A DNA stretch of 16,609 bases from an uncultured bacterium (GTDB lineage Bacteria; Bacillota_A; Clostridia; Oscillospirales; Oscillospiraceae), in assembly GCA_945917385.1 (NCBI GenBank), contig CAMEHJ010000004.1, positions 1 to 16,609 on the forward strand. The letters run 5' to 3'. The translations under genes were made by a program, and so were the position numbers. The notes under the pieces were generated by a model, which was not told where the DNA came from, searched no databases, and was given only the letters and a program-made list of their open reading frames with translations. Of this stretch, positions 1 through 7,443 are shown in pieces; positions within the stretch are counted from its first letter, which is position 1; the number at the start of each line of letters is the position of its first letter.

Positions 1-2
1 TG

Positions 3-113
3 CAGGGCAGTTTTTACGGAGCGGATTTTTGCCCGGACGAGGCATTGCACGCAGTGAAGCCTTTCCGGCTTTACAAGGGCAATAACGAAGTCCGGACGGA
101 AATCCGCCTGTAA
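3..113 (+). CDS. C-terminal fragment of an unidentified protein (5' end outside window)
   Basis: An open frame enters from the left edge and ends at TAA (111-113), giving 36 residues that end in LYKGNNEVRTEIRL. Codon choice (GC-rich third positions) matches the neighbouring genes, and no other frame here is better. The alternation of basic and hydrophobic residues after a YKG turn is faintly like the last strands of the RecJ C-terminal domain, but this is too little to name the gene. It converges with xpt, whose stop lies 33 bp away. I see no other gene in the first 146 bases. Confidence 0.45.
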   Translation, partial: QGSFYGADFCPDEALHAVKPFRLYKGNNEVRTEIRL

Positions 114-116
114 AAA

Positions 117-141
117 CCGATGAGGGTTCAACTCCCGTTGG
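117..141 (-). terminator. weak hairpin plus U-tract behind xpt
   Basis: On the minus strand, the six bases after the xpt stop are followed by an imperfect stem (CC..GG outside, GGG/CCC inside, three mismatches). Five U residues follow directly (A112-A116 on the plus strand). The position is right for an intrinsic terminator of the xpt operon, but the stem is weak. Read as plus-strand RNA the same bases pair better through G-U pairs, but no U-tract follows in that direction. Confidence 0.3.
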
Positions 142-146
142 ACTAA

Positions 147-719
147 TCAGCGCTCAAACTCAAGTCCGTCGTCGCTCATGGAGGCGATTTTGGCAAGCGA
201 CTCTATGCGCATACCCTCTGCGCGGAGCATATTCCCGCCGCCCTGAAACACCTTCTCGACGGCGATGGCCGCGCCGACGACCTCCGCACCGGCAAGATTG
301 CACAGCTCCCGAAGCCCGATGAGCGCGGCGCCGGTGGCAAGGAAGTCGTCCACGATGAGTACGCGATCCTCCGCGCCGAGATACTCCTTGGAGAGTACGA
401 CCGTGTTTTTGTTGCCGTGGGTGAAGCTTGCGACCTCGGCGGCGTAGACGCTGTCGGAGATGTTCTTCGACTTGTTCTTCTTCGCAAAGACCATCGGACA
501 GCCGAGCACATAGCCCGCCATGACCGCGATGGCGATGCCGGACGCCTCGATGGTGAGCACCTTCGTTATCCTCTCGCCCTCGTATAGCCGCTTTATCTCC
601 TGCGCCATTTCAAAAATGAGCTGAGGGTCTATCTGGTGGTTTAAAAAGCTGTCGATCTTGAGTATGCCGCCGGGAAGCACTTTCCCCTCGGAAAGGATTT
701 TCTGTTCCAAAAGCTCCAT
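147..719 (-). CDS. xpt: xanthine phosphoribosyltransferase
   Basis: This 190-residue protein is full length for the Xpt family. Xpt converts xanthine plus PRPP to XMP in cytoplasmic purine salvage. The N-terminal motif VDSFLNHQIDP-like (KIDSFLNHQIDP, about 21-32) is characteristic of Xpt. The PRPP-binding motif VLIVDDFLATGAA is at about 120-132. The ATG at 719 has an AGGAG ribosome binding site eight bases upstream. The gene follows the COG2509-type oxidoreductase by 21 bp and is probably co-transcribed with it. Clostridial xpt genes often have their own purine riboswitch leader; there is no room for one here, so any purine control would have to act from the upstream promoter. The alternative, adenine phosphoribosyltransferase, fits less well because of the Xpt-type N-terminus and PRPP loop. 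Confidence 0.93.
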   Translation of the reverse strand: MELLEQKILSEGKVLPGGILKIDSFLNHQIDPQLIFEMAQEIKRLYEGERITKVLTIEASGIAIAVMAGYVLGCPMVFAKKNKSKNISDSVYAAEVASFTHGNKNTVVLSKEYLGAEDRVLIVDDFLATGAALIGLRELCNLAGAEVVGAAIAVEKVFQGGGNMLRAEGMRIESLAKIASMSDDGLEFER

Positions 720-740
720 GTCGTTCTCTCCTGTTTATAT

Positions 741-2333
741 TTATTTATTTTCTTCCTGAATCTGCCTGAGCACCGCCTCGGCGCACCTCATGCCGTCCAC
801 CGCGGCGGAGGATATCCCCCCGGCGTAGCCCGCGCCCTCACCGCAGGGGTACAGCCCCCGGACGGCGGATTGCAGGCTCTCGTCCCTGAGTATCCTGACG
901 GGTGAGGACGAGCGCGTCTCCGGCGCGGTCATTACGGCGTCGGGCGCGTCAAAGCCCGAAAGCTTCCTTCCAAGCTCCGGCAGGGCGTTTGCAAGCACCT
1001 CGGTGATGCGCGGCGGGAGCACCCGTCTGATGTCGCCCCAGAACACCCCTGGCTCGTAGCTCGGACGAACCCTGCCCGCACCGGTGCTCGGTCTGTCCGC
1101 CAGAAAGTCGCCAACGAGCTGCGCCGGTGCCCGGTATGAGCCGGTATAGCGGTAGGCGCGCCGCTCAATCTCGCGCTGCCAGTACATCCCCGCGAGCACG
1201 CCCTCGCCCGGAAAATCCTCCGTGTGCAGCGTGACAAGCAGGGCGGAGTTTGCGTTCTCGCCGTCGCGGGCGGAATAGCTCATGCCGTTTGTGACGACGC
1301 TCTCGCTCTCCGAGGCGGCGGCGAACACCTGCCCGCCCGGACACATACAAAAGGTATAGGCGCTTGTGCCGTCCGGCAGATGCACGTTCAGGCTGTAATC
1401 CGCCGCGGGCAGCGCCCCGCGCTCTGCGCCGTACTGCGCAAGGTCGATATCCGCCTGACGGTGCTCTATGCGAACGCCCATCGAAAAGGGCTTTTGCGCC
1501 ATGGGTATGCCCTGCGCGTGCAGATTTTCAAAGGTGTCGCGCGCCGAGTGGCCGATGGCGAGAATGACGCTCCGGCAGGGTATGGTTTCGGTTTTGCCGT
1601 TTTTCGTCACCTCAGCGCCGCGAACCTTGCCGTTTTCGGTGATGAGCCGCTCAAATCTTGTCTCAAACCGTACCTCGCCGCCGAGCGCGATTATCTCGCG
1701 GCGGATGCTCTGCACGATGCCGATGAGCACGTCCGTGCCGACATGGGGCTTTGCGTCGTAGACAACGCTTTCGTCCGCGCCGTGCTTTCGAAACTCCTCA
1801 AGCATCCAGCCCATGCGGTAGTCGTGCGTGCCGGTATTGAGCTTGCCGTCGGAGAAGGTGCCCGCGCCGCCCTCACCGAACTGGACGTTCGACTCGGTAT
1901 CGAGCGCACCGCCCGCGCGGAAGGCGTCAACGGCGGCTTTGCGCTTTAGTGCCTCCTGTCCGCGCTCTATAACAAGGGGTCTTGCCCCGGCGCGGGCGAG
2001 GACGAGCGCGGCGAACATTCCGCCCGGCCCGAAGCCGACGACGACGGGGCGCGATTCGGTTTTTACCTGCGGAATTTCATATTTTTTCGGGATGTATTCG
2101 GAAACATCCCTGTTCTTTGCGCGGTCTATGAGCTTTTTCTCGTTCCCCGCGCAGCGCACCACGCAGGAAAAAATATAATGTATGTCGTTCTTCTTCCGCG
2201 CGTCGAGCGAGCGGCGCACGATTTTGAGTTCCTTTATGCTCTCCGGCGCCACGCGCAGCTTTTTCGCGCACTGTGCGCGCAGGGCATCTTCGTCGCGCGG
2301 CCTGTCGCTGCGGAGATTTCTGACTAAAATCAT
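741..2333 (-). CDS. FAD-dependent oxidoreductase, COG2509 type
   Basis: This 530-residue flavoprotein has an N-terminal alpha/beta segment (about 1-90) ahead of a Rossmann dinucleotide site, VVVGFGPGGMFAAL (about 97-110). A second FAD-contact signature lies near the end (GLYPCGEGAGYAGG). An internal FGEGGAGTFSDGKLNTG stretch is typical of the COG2509 'uncharacterised FAD-dependent dehydrogenase' family, whose reaction is unknown. The frame is open a further 14 codons upstream. I chose the ATG at 2333 because it overlaps the preceding gene's stop as ATGA and has GGAGG eight bases upstream. It sits second in a three-gene operon between the HI0933-type flavoprotein and xpt. It is probably cytoplasmic, since no signal peptide or membrane segment is visible. 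Confidence 0.88.
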   Translation of the reverse strand: MILVRNLRSDRPRDEDALRAQCAKKLRVAPESIKELKIVRRSLDARKKNDIHYIFSCVVRCAGNEKKLIDRAKNRDVSEYIPKKYEIPQVKTESRPVVVGFGPGGMFAALVLARAGARPLVIERGQEALKRKAAVDAFRAGGALDTESNVQFGEGGAGTFSDGKLNTGTHDYRMGWMLEEFRKHGADESVVYDAKPHVGTDVLIGIVQSIRREIIALGGEVRFETRFERLITENGKVRGAEVTKNGKTETIPCRSVILAIGHSARDTFENLHAQGIPMAQKPFSMGVRIEHRQADIDLAQYGAERGALPAADYSLNVHLPDGTSAYTFCMCPGGQVFAAASESESVVTNGMSYSARDGENANSALLVTLHTEDFPGEGVLAGMYWQREIERRAYRYTGSYRAPAQLVGDFLADRPSTGAGRVRPSYEPGVFWGDIRRVLPPRITEVLANALPELGRKLSGFDAPDAVMTAPETRSSSPVRILRDESLQSAVRGLYPCGEGAGYAGGISSAAVDGMRCAEAVLRQIQEENK

Positions 2334-3541
2334 TCTCCAAGCCTCCCTGCAAGGCGCCCGCTCGCCCACGCCCACTGGAGGTTATAGCCGCCGCAGTCGC
2401 CGTCGATATCGAGCAGCTCTCCGCACACAAACAGCCCCGGCATGAACCAGCTCTCCAGCGTTTCGGGGTTAAAGCCCGTGGTCTTTACGCCGCCCGCCGT
2501 GACCTGAGCATGGTCAAAGCCCTCGGTGCCGCGCAGTTTCAGCCTGAAATCCTTGCCGCAGTGCGCGGCGTACCTGAGCCTGTCGTCACCCAGCGCGGAT
2601 ATCGGCGCCGCTGCGTCAAGCTGCGCGTACTTAACGACCATGCGGCCGAGGCGGTTATGCAGCATACCCGTGAACAGCTCCGCACATTCAAGCTTCGGCA
2701 GCCGCTCGCGCCTTGCCGAAAGGCGGGCAAAGATCTCATCCTCCGAATATTCACGGAAAAAGTCCGCGCTGACGCACAGTCCGTCACCGCCCTCGGCGAC
2801 GGCGCGGGAGAGGTCAAACGCCGCGGGGCCGGAAAGCCCCGTCTCTGTAAACTGAAGCTCGCCCGCGCTTCGGCAGAGCGAATCATTTCCGGCCATGAGC
2901 GTGAGCGATGCGTCCGAGCGCACACCCTTGAGGGCGCGGGGGTACTCACTGTCGGTCAGAAGCTGGACGAGCGAGGGGCGAAGGGCGGTGCGCTTGTGCC
3001 CAAGGGGCTTTAATAGCTCGTACCCGTCCGTCACCCCGCCGAGCTTTGCGCCGGCCGCGCCGCCGCAGGCGACGATCAGCTTGTCGGCAAAAATGCTCTC
3101 CCCGTCGGTTTCAACAAAGTAGCCGCCGTTTTCGCGGCGCAGCGCGCGCACCGTGCAGCCGCAGCGGATATCCACCCCGGCGGCTTCCAGCGCGAAGCGC
3201 AGTACGTCCAGCACGCTGTTTGCCGAGTTTGAAAGGGGATAGACCCGCCCGCCGTACTCCTCCGTCACCATAAGACCGAGGGCGGCAAAGTAGTCAAGCG
3301 TATCGCGGCTCGTGAATTTCTCCATGGCGGGCAGCATAAACTCCGGATGCTCGCCGTGGTAATGCTCTATCGACGCGCCGGTATTCGTGAGATTACAGCG
3401 CCCGTTGCCGGTCGCCATGAGCTTGCGCCCGATGCGCTGCTGCCGCTCAAGCAGGATGACGCGCCGTGTTTTGTTTTCCGCCGCCGTCAGCGCGGCCATG
3501 ATGCCGGACGCGCCGCCGCCTGCCACAACAACCGTTTCCAT
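2330..3541 (-). CDS. NAD(P)/FAD-dependent oxidoreductase, HI0933/BaiN family
   Basis: This 403-residue protein has an N-terminal FAD-binding loop (VVVAGGGASGIMAAL, about 4-18), the family signature GRKLMATGNGRCNLTN (about 38-53), and a C-terminal GLFVCGELLDIDGDCGGYN block. All three are hallmarks of the HI0933/COG2081 family, which includes BaiN of bile-acid-dehydroxylating clostridia. Membership does not by itself imply bile-acid chemistry, because the family is widespread. A longer frame begins at TTG 3571, but that codon lies in the promoter -10 box. The ATG at 3541 has an AAGGA site and is the better start. The stop overlaps the ATG of the next gene (ATGA), indicating translational coupling. 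Confidence 0.9.
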   Translation of the reverse strand: METVVVAGGGASGIMAALTAAENKTRRVILLERQQRIGRKLMATGNGRCNLTNTGASIEHYHGEHPEFMLPAMEKFTSRDTLDYFAALGLMVTEEYGGRVYPLSNSANSVLDVLRFALEAAGVDIRCGCTVRALRRENGGYFVETDGESIFADKLIVACGGAAGAKLGGVTDGYELLKPLGHKRTALRPSLVQLLTDSEYPRALKGVRSDASLTLMAGNDSLCRSAGELQFTETGLSGPAAFDLSRAVAEGGDGLCVSADFFREYSEDEIFARLSARRERLPKLECAELFTGMLHNRLGRMVVKYAQLDAAAPISALGDDRLRYAAHCGKDFRLKLRGTEGFDHAQVTAGGVKTTGFNPETLESWFMPGLFVCGELLDIDGDCGGYNLQWAWASGRLAGRLGE

Positions 3542-3570
3542 AGCTTCAGTCCTTACAAATCTTTTTTGCA

Positions 3571-3599
3571 ATTATATCAATCATACCGTAATTGCGCAA
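3571..3599 (-). promoter_or_regulatory. sigma-A-type promoter of the flavoprotein-xpt operon
   Basis: On the minus strand, TTGCGC (3594-3599) and a perfect TATAAT (3571-3576) are separated by 17 bases. Transcription would begin near 3564, leaving a short leader before the AAGGA site and the ATG at 3541. The -35 hexamer lies inside the 8-bp palindrome TTGCGCAA, which could be incidental or a small operator. This promoter rules out the more distal TTG start of the gene. Confidence 0.65.
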
Positions 3600-3607
3600 C
3601 AGTAAAG

Positions 3608-4933
3608 CTACGCCGCCTGTTTCTCCGGCTCAAGCCTTGTGAAGGTGTAGATTTCAGGGTTTACAGGCTCCGACCTGTCCCCTGTCGCCCACTTCACAAC
3701 ACCCATGCCCATCGCGTCGAGCGTGATGCGGGTATGGTCGTCAAAGGTGCAGCCCACCATGATGACCTCGTTCCCGGCGTTCACCATGCGGACAATGCCC
3801 TCGCGGTTCATGCCGACCCACGGGCTTTCAAAGAGATAAAACGGAACGCCGAGCGCCGCCGTTTTCGCGCATTCCTCCTCCGTCAGCAGCAGCGGCACCT
3901 CAAGCCAGTCGGAGCCCGCGTCCAGCGACAGCACGCAGCTCGTCTCGATGCGGTAGTTTTCATGCGCATATATCACGCCGTGCATCGCGGGGTACGCACC
4001 GAGACTGGAGCCGCCCTGCACGATCTCGCGCACAAAAAATCCGTTCTCCGCCGCGGCGCGCTCAAGCAGCTCTATGCCCTCACTGCACTTTTTTCCCATG
4101 TCGTCAAGTCCGTTTTTGCGCAGGAACACGGCGATGGTATTGTCGGACGGATTCATAAGGTAATAGAGCAGAAAATCAACGGATATCTCCTCATTGCGCC
4201 CGCCGGGATAGTAGAGGAAAAATGTCATATCCGTGCCGCAGTCCTTCGGCACGACGATGTAGCAGGCGTCGTTTGCGTAGACGTCTGCCGTATCAAATTT
4301 CATGGGCTTGCCGTTAAGGGTGAACGCCTTCGACGCATCCGTCAGCCTGTCGGCGTCGGTGCGCGAGCTCCAGTCGATGATGCGCCGGGCGCGCTCAAGC
4401 AGCAGAGGGCTGTCCGCGTAGCTGCCAAGCGCCTGCCAAAGCTCGCACGCGGCCTTCATCTCAAAGCTTGATGCCAGTTCATACGCACGCGCATACATCA
4501 GCTCATTCAGTTCGTCCAGCGCCTGCGCGCAGCCGGGGCGATCTCCGAGCGAGAGATATACCTTCCTCGCCTCGATCAAGCGCCCCTCCTCCGTGAGTGC
4601 CTTCGCGCGCAGCATATCGCAGTCGGAAAGCCTGTCCTTCGCATCCTTATAGTCCGCTATCTGCTCGAATATCTGCTCTGCCGCGGCATAGTCGCCGGTC
4701 TCCAGCAGCGCGAGCGCCTCCTGATACGTCCGCTCAAGCATCAGCGCGTCACAGCGCGCCGTATCGCTCTCGCTGCCATAGCGCTCAAACACCGCCCTCG
4801 CGCCCTCGTAGTCGCCGCGCTCTATCATCTGCTCCGCCTGCGCGCGCAACACAAGGCGGTATATCTGCACCCCCGACAGCGTCAGCACTATCGCCGCCGC
4901 CAGGGCAATTATTATCGCTTTACGTTTGTTCAT
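3608..4933 (-). CDS. membrane-anchored TPR-like protein with alpha/beta-hydrolase-like C-terminal region
   Basis: The 441-residue product begins with a short basic stretch and one hydrophobic segment (about 6-29), a probable signal anchor without an obvious lipobox. Residues 31-190 are helical repeats with TPR-like spacing and a recurring pattern: RGDYEGARAVFERYG, TGDYAAAEQIFEQIADYKDA, EGRLIEARKVYLSLGD. Residues 210-440 alternate predicted strands and helices and contain GGSSLGAY (about 307-314). That matches a G-x-S-x-G nucleophile elbow with Ser310; Asp338 or Asp342 and His400 follow in the order expected for a hydrolase triad. No family was recognised. The anchor suggests the soluble part is extracytoplasmic. 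The ATG at 4933 has GAGGTG upstream. The gene ends 66 bp before the flavoprotein start. Confidence 0.8.
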   Translation of the reverse strand: MNKRKAIIIALAAAIVLTLSGVQIYRLVLRAQAEQMIERGDYEGARAVFERYGSESDTARCDALMLERTYQEALALLETGDYAAAEQIFEQIADYKDAKDRLSDCDMLRAKALTEEGRLIEARKVYLSLGDRPGCAQALDELNELMYARAYELASSFEMKAACELWQALGSYADSPLLLERARRIIDWSSRTDADRLTDASKAFTLNGKPMKFDTADVYANDACYIVVPKDCGTDMTFFLYYPGGRNEEISVDFLLYYLMNPSDNTIAVFLRKNGLDDMGKKCSEGIELLERAAAENGFFVREIVQGGSSLGAYPAMHGVIYAHENYRIETSCVLSLDAGSDWLEVPLLLTEEECAKTAALGVPFYLFESPWVGMNREGIVRMVNAGNEVIMVGCTFDDHTRITLDAMGMGVVKWATGDRSEPVNPEIYTFTRLEPEKQAA

Positions 4934-4952
4934 CGGCTCACCTCATGTTTTC

Positions 4953-4981
4953 AGTTTACCCGCATCGGCGCTGCAAGTCAA
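4953..4981 (-). promoter_or_regulatory. probable promoter of the TPR-like gene
   Basis: On the minus strand, TTGACT (4976-4981) and TAAACT (4953-4958) are separated by exactly 17 bases. The predicted start of transcription is near 4946, just ahead of the GAGGTG ribosome binding site. It is back to back with the CoA-transferase promoter in a 185-bp divergent intergenic region. Confidence 0.5.
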
Positions 4982-5045
4982 CGCCCGAAAGCGCATTTAT
5001 ACGCATACGCAGGATTGTTTATTTTTTCGCACCCGCCTCAGGCTA

Positions 5046-5074
5046 TTGAGCCGAGAATTGAAGTATGCTATAAT
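5046..5074 (+). promoter_or_regulatory. promoter of the CoA-transferase gene
   Basis: TTGAGC (5046-5051) and TATAAT (5069-5074) are 17 bases apart, and the -10 is extended (TGCTATAAT). A small imperfect palindrome, GGCT-attg-AGCC with outer CTC/GAG arms (5037-5055), covers the -35 box and could be an operator. The AAGGAG ribosome binding site is at 5104-5109. Confidence 0.7.
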
Positions 5075-5118
5075 GAAACAAATTTAAACTGAATACTTTA
5101 CGGAAGGAGAAATAACCT

Positions 5119-6330
5119 ATGAGACCGCTTGAAGGTATCCGTGTTGTAGAGCTTGGAACCCATGTCGCGGCGCCTGTTATTGCCAGGCTCTGCGCGGATT
5201 GGGGCGCGGATGTTATCAAGGTCGAATCGCCCAAAGGCGAGGCGTACCGCACCGTCGGCAGCGCGTGGAAACTCCCTGCCGCCGAGGACAACAACCCCAT
5301 ATTCCAGCCGCACAACATGAACAAGCGCAGCCTCTGTCTCAACCTCAAAACCGATGAGGGGCGCGAGGCGCTGATGACCCTGCTTGAGCGGGCGGACGTC
5401 TTTGTGACCAACACCCGCGTTCAGGCGCTTGAACGGCTCGGCATCGGGTATGAGCAGATAAAGGAGCGCTGCCCCCAGCTTGTCTACGCCGTGTGCACGG
5501 GCTTCGGCATGGAAGGCCCCGACAGGGACGGTCCCGGCTTCGACAGCGCATCCTTCTGGGGGCGCGGCGGCATGATGGCCGAATGGAGCCCCGCAGAGCA
5601 GATCCCCGCGCGTCCGCACCCCGGCTTCGGTGACAGCACCGTCGCCTCCGCTATGCTTGCGGGTATCATGGCCGCGCTCTTTAAGCGCGAGCGCACCGGC
5701 GAGGGCGATTTCCTCACGTCCTCCCTCTACGGCACGGCGCTCTGGTATAACTTCCACGGCATTGTGGAGGCGCAGTACCCCGGTCACGACGTTCCCGTCA
5801 GCCGCTACCGCTGCCCTCAGCCCTCAACGCCGGTCTATAAGGCGGCAAACAATGTCGCGTTCTTCTTCGTTGAGCAGAAATACGACGAGAAAATGCCCGA
5901 AATTCTCCGCAGGCTCGGCCTGCCGCAGTACGCGGAGGACGCGAGATTCGTCACCGTCGCGCAGTCGCGCACCTGCATGAAGGAGGTCGTGCAGACGCTC
6001 GAAAAGGAATTTGAGAAGATCCCCTACGAGAAGTTTGACGAGGTATTTACCGCGCTGGACGTTGTCCACGCAAAGATATGCACGCCCGAGGACACGCTCT
6101 ACGACGAGCAGGCATGGGCAAACGGCTACTTTGAGAAGATAAATCTCGAATGCGGCGACGAGCTTGTTGTCCCCGCGCCGCCCGTGCAGTTTTCGTCCTT
6201 CGACGCGCCCGAACGCACGCTCGCGCCTCAGCTCGGTGCGAACACCGCCGAGATACTCAATGTGATAGGCTACTCCGACGAGGCGATAGCGCGTATGCTT
6301 GAAGCGGGCGCCGCCGTTCAGCATAAGTAA
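5119..6330 (+). CDS. family III CoA-transferase (CaiB/BaiF type)
   Basis: This 403-residue enzyme is of normal length for the family, which moves CoA between two carboxylic acids. The N-terminus LEGIRVVELGTHVAAP and the following DWGADVIKVESPKG are the usual CoA-binding opening. NKRSLCLNLKTDEGRE (about 68-83) and the GFGDS motif carrying the likely catalytic Asp172 also fit; in formyl-CoA transferase the equivalent Asp forms the acyl-anhydride intermediate. Relatives include CaiB (carnitine), FldA (cinnamoyl-CoA:phenyllactate) and HadA (2-hydroxyisocaproate), and the substrate here cannot be assigned. It is the only complete plus-strand gene and has its own promoter. Its role probably ties to the convergent ligase/Etf/dehydrogenase locus, where it could recycle CoA from product to incoming substrate. 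Confidence 0.92.
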   Translation: MRPLEGIRVVELGTHVAAPVIARLCADWGADVIKVESPKGEAYRTVGSAWKLPAAEDNNPIFQPHNMNKRSLCLNLKTDEGREALMTLLERADVFVTNTRVQALERLGIGYEQIKERCPQLVYAVCTGFGMEGPDRDGPGFDSASFWGRGGMMAEWSPAEQIPARPHPGFGDSTVASAMLAGIMAALFKRERTGEGDFLTSSLYGTALWYNFHGIVEAQYPGHDVPVSRYRCPQPSTPVYKAANNVAFFFVEQKYDEKMPEILRRLGLPQYAEDARFVTVAQSRTCMKEVVQTLEKEFEKIPYEKFDEVFTALDVVHAKICTPEDTLYDEQAWANGYFEKINLECGDELVVPAPPVQFSSFDAPERTLAPQLGANTAEILNVIGYSDEAIARMLEAGAAVQHK

Positions 6331-6352
6331 ACTTCCTATTAAAAAAGATATC

Positions 6353-6389
6353 AAGCACCCCGGTATGACATGGTCATATCGGGGTGCTT
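6353..6389. terminator. bidirectional terminator hairpin between convergent genes
   Basis: The arms AAGCACCCCG and CGGGGTGCTT enclose a G-T pair and then TATGAC/GTCATA around an ATG loop, giving a nearly perfect 17-bp stem. It lies 22 bp after the CoA-transferase stop and 22 bp after the MBL stop on the other strand. On the minus strand a run of six Us follows after six bases. On the plus strand only ACGTTT follows, so termination is probably stronger for the MBL transcript. Confidence 0.8.
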
Positions 6390-6411
6390 ACGTTTGGGGG
6401 ACTGCGGTCCT

Positions 6412-7395
6412 TCATTTTACGAAGTAGAGCATCACATTGTCAGGACCGGGAACCTTGCTTGCCATGCCGTTAAGGCACATATACTGAAGGTGCGCCATAC
6501 ATTCACACACGGCAAAGTATTTCTGAGAGGCAGGGAAATCGTCCCAGCCCGCCGCTACGATATTCCACTTCATCCGCGATGATATCTCGTAGGCGGTCAG
6601 ACCCTCCTCGCGCCGTATTATGGACTGTATCTCTTCGGTGCGGCGCATATGGTGCCGGATAAGACTGTCGATCCTCTCGTTCAGTGAAACGCTGCCCGCC
6701 GTGCGGTGAGCCGGCAACGCCAGACTGACCGGGAGCTTCTGCACGGCGCGCAGATTTTCAATATACTGCCCCAGCGCGTCATCGTCCCTGTTCAAGAGGA
6801 CAATATTAGGGGTGATGTCAAAAAGTACATGGTCGCCCAGAAAGATTATCCGGTTCTCCTCGTCATAAAGTGACATATGCCCGGGGGAGTGACCGTATGT
6901 GGAAAGACAGGCAAGCCTGTGGCCGCCGTACTCCAGACGGTCTCCGGGTCTGACTGTCTCGGCGGTAAAAACCTCCGGCAGCATGATCGGCGACGGGTTG
7001 TTTACGAACATCGCCTCCAGCACCGCCTCCGGTGTGCCCGCGTCCTTCGCCTTCTGCTTTGCACCGTAAAATCCGGGGAGATGTGAGTTGATGACGCCTT
7101 GATAGTCCTTCTCGCTTATGCGCACGGTGTATCCCAGCTCCCTCATTCGCTTTGCGTTGCCGGTGTGGTCCGCGTGTATGTGTGTGAGAAACACTTCGGT
7201 ATTCTCGGGCGCAAGCCCCAGCTCATCTATTCCCGCCTGCAGGTCACGCCATGACTCCGGCAGGTCATAACCGGTGTCGATCAGCAGATTTTTCCCGCTG
7301 CCGCTCTTTATCACGTAGCAGTTCAGATACTTCAGCGGGCTTCTCGGCAAAGTTATCGGGAAGGAAAATATGTTGCCTGTAATATGTTTTACCAT
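6412..7395 (-). CDS. metallo-beta-lactamase-fold hydrolase, LACTB2-like layout
   Basis: The 327-residue protein carries the zinc-site motif THIHADH (His72, His74, Asp76, His77), His169 and/or His173 in YGHSPGH, Asp188 in LGDH and His230 near the end of the core. The fold is therefore complete. After about residue 235 comes a helical region (HHMRRTEEIQSIIRREEG.. LTAYEISSRM.. CMAHLQYMCLNGMA) with the layout of the winged-helix tail of LACTB2-like proteins. Known members hydrolyse thioesters such as glyoxalase II substrates, phosphodiesters or RNA. In this locus a thioesterase acting on a CoA intermediate is possible but not shown. It is the last gene of the minus-strand cluster, 48 bp after a DUF1847 gene. 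The ribosome binding site before ATG 7395 is weak (AAAGAGATG). Confidence 0.88.
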   Translation of the reverse strand: MVKHITGNIFSFPITLPRSPLKYLNCYVIKSGSGKNLLIDTGYDLPESWRDLQAGIDELGLAPENTEVFLTHIHADHTGNAKRMRELGYTVRISEKDYQGVINSHLPGFYGAKQKAKDAGTPEAVLEAMFVNNPSPIMLPEVFTAETVRPGDRLEYGGHRLACLSTYGHSPGHMSLYDEENRIIFLGDHVLFDITPNIVLLNRDDDALGQYIENLRAVQKLPVSLALPAHRTAGSVSLNERIDSLIRHHMRRTEEIQSIIRREEGLTAYEISSRMKWNIVAAGWDDFPASQKYFAVCECMAHLQYMCLNGMASKVPGPDNVMLYFVK

Positions 7396-7443
7396 GTGGG
7401 CATCTCTTTTACATGTCTGATTTGTGTGAGCGGGAGGTCGGGT

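Noticed and set aside
122..138. Sequence resembling the T-arm of a tRNA (GGGTTCAACTCCC)
   Set aside because: The bases upstream are coding sequence, no acceptor, D or anticodon arm can be built, and the T-stem has a mismatch. It is better explained as part of a weak intergenic hairpin.
3542..3571. TTG start 10 codons upstream for the HI0933-type flavoprotein
   Set aside because: The TTG lies within the TATAAT promoter element, so it could not be translated from that transcript; ATG 3541 has its own AAGGA site.
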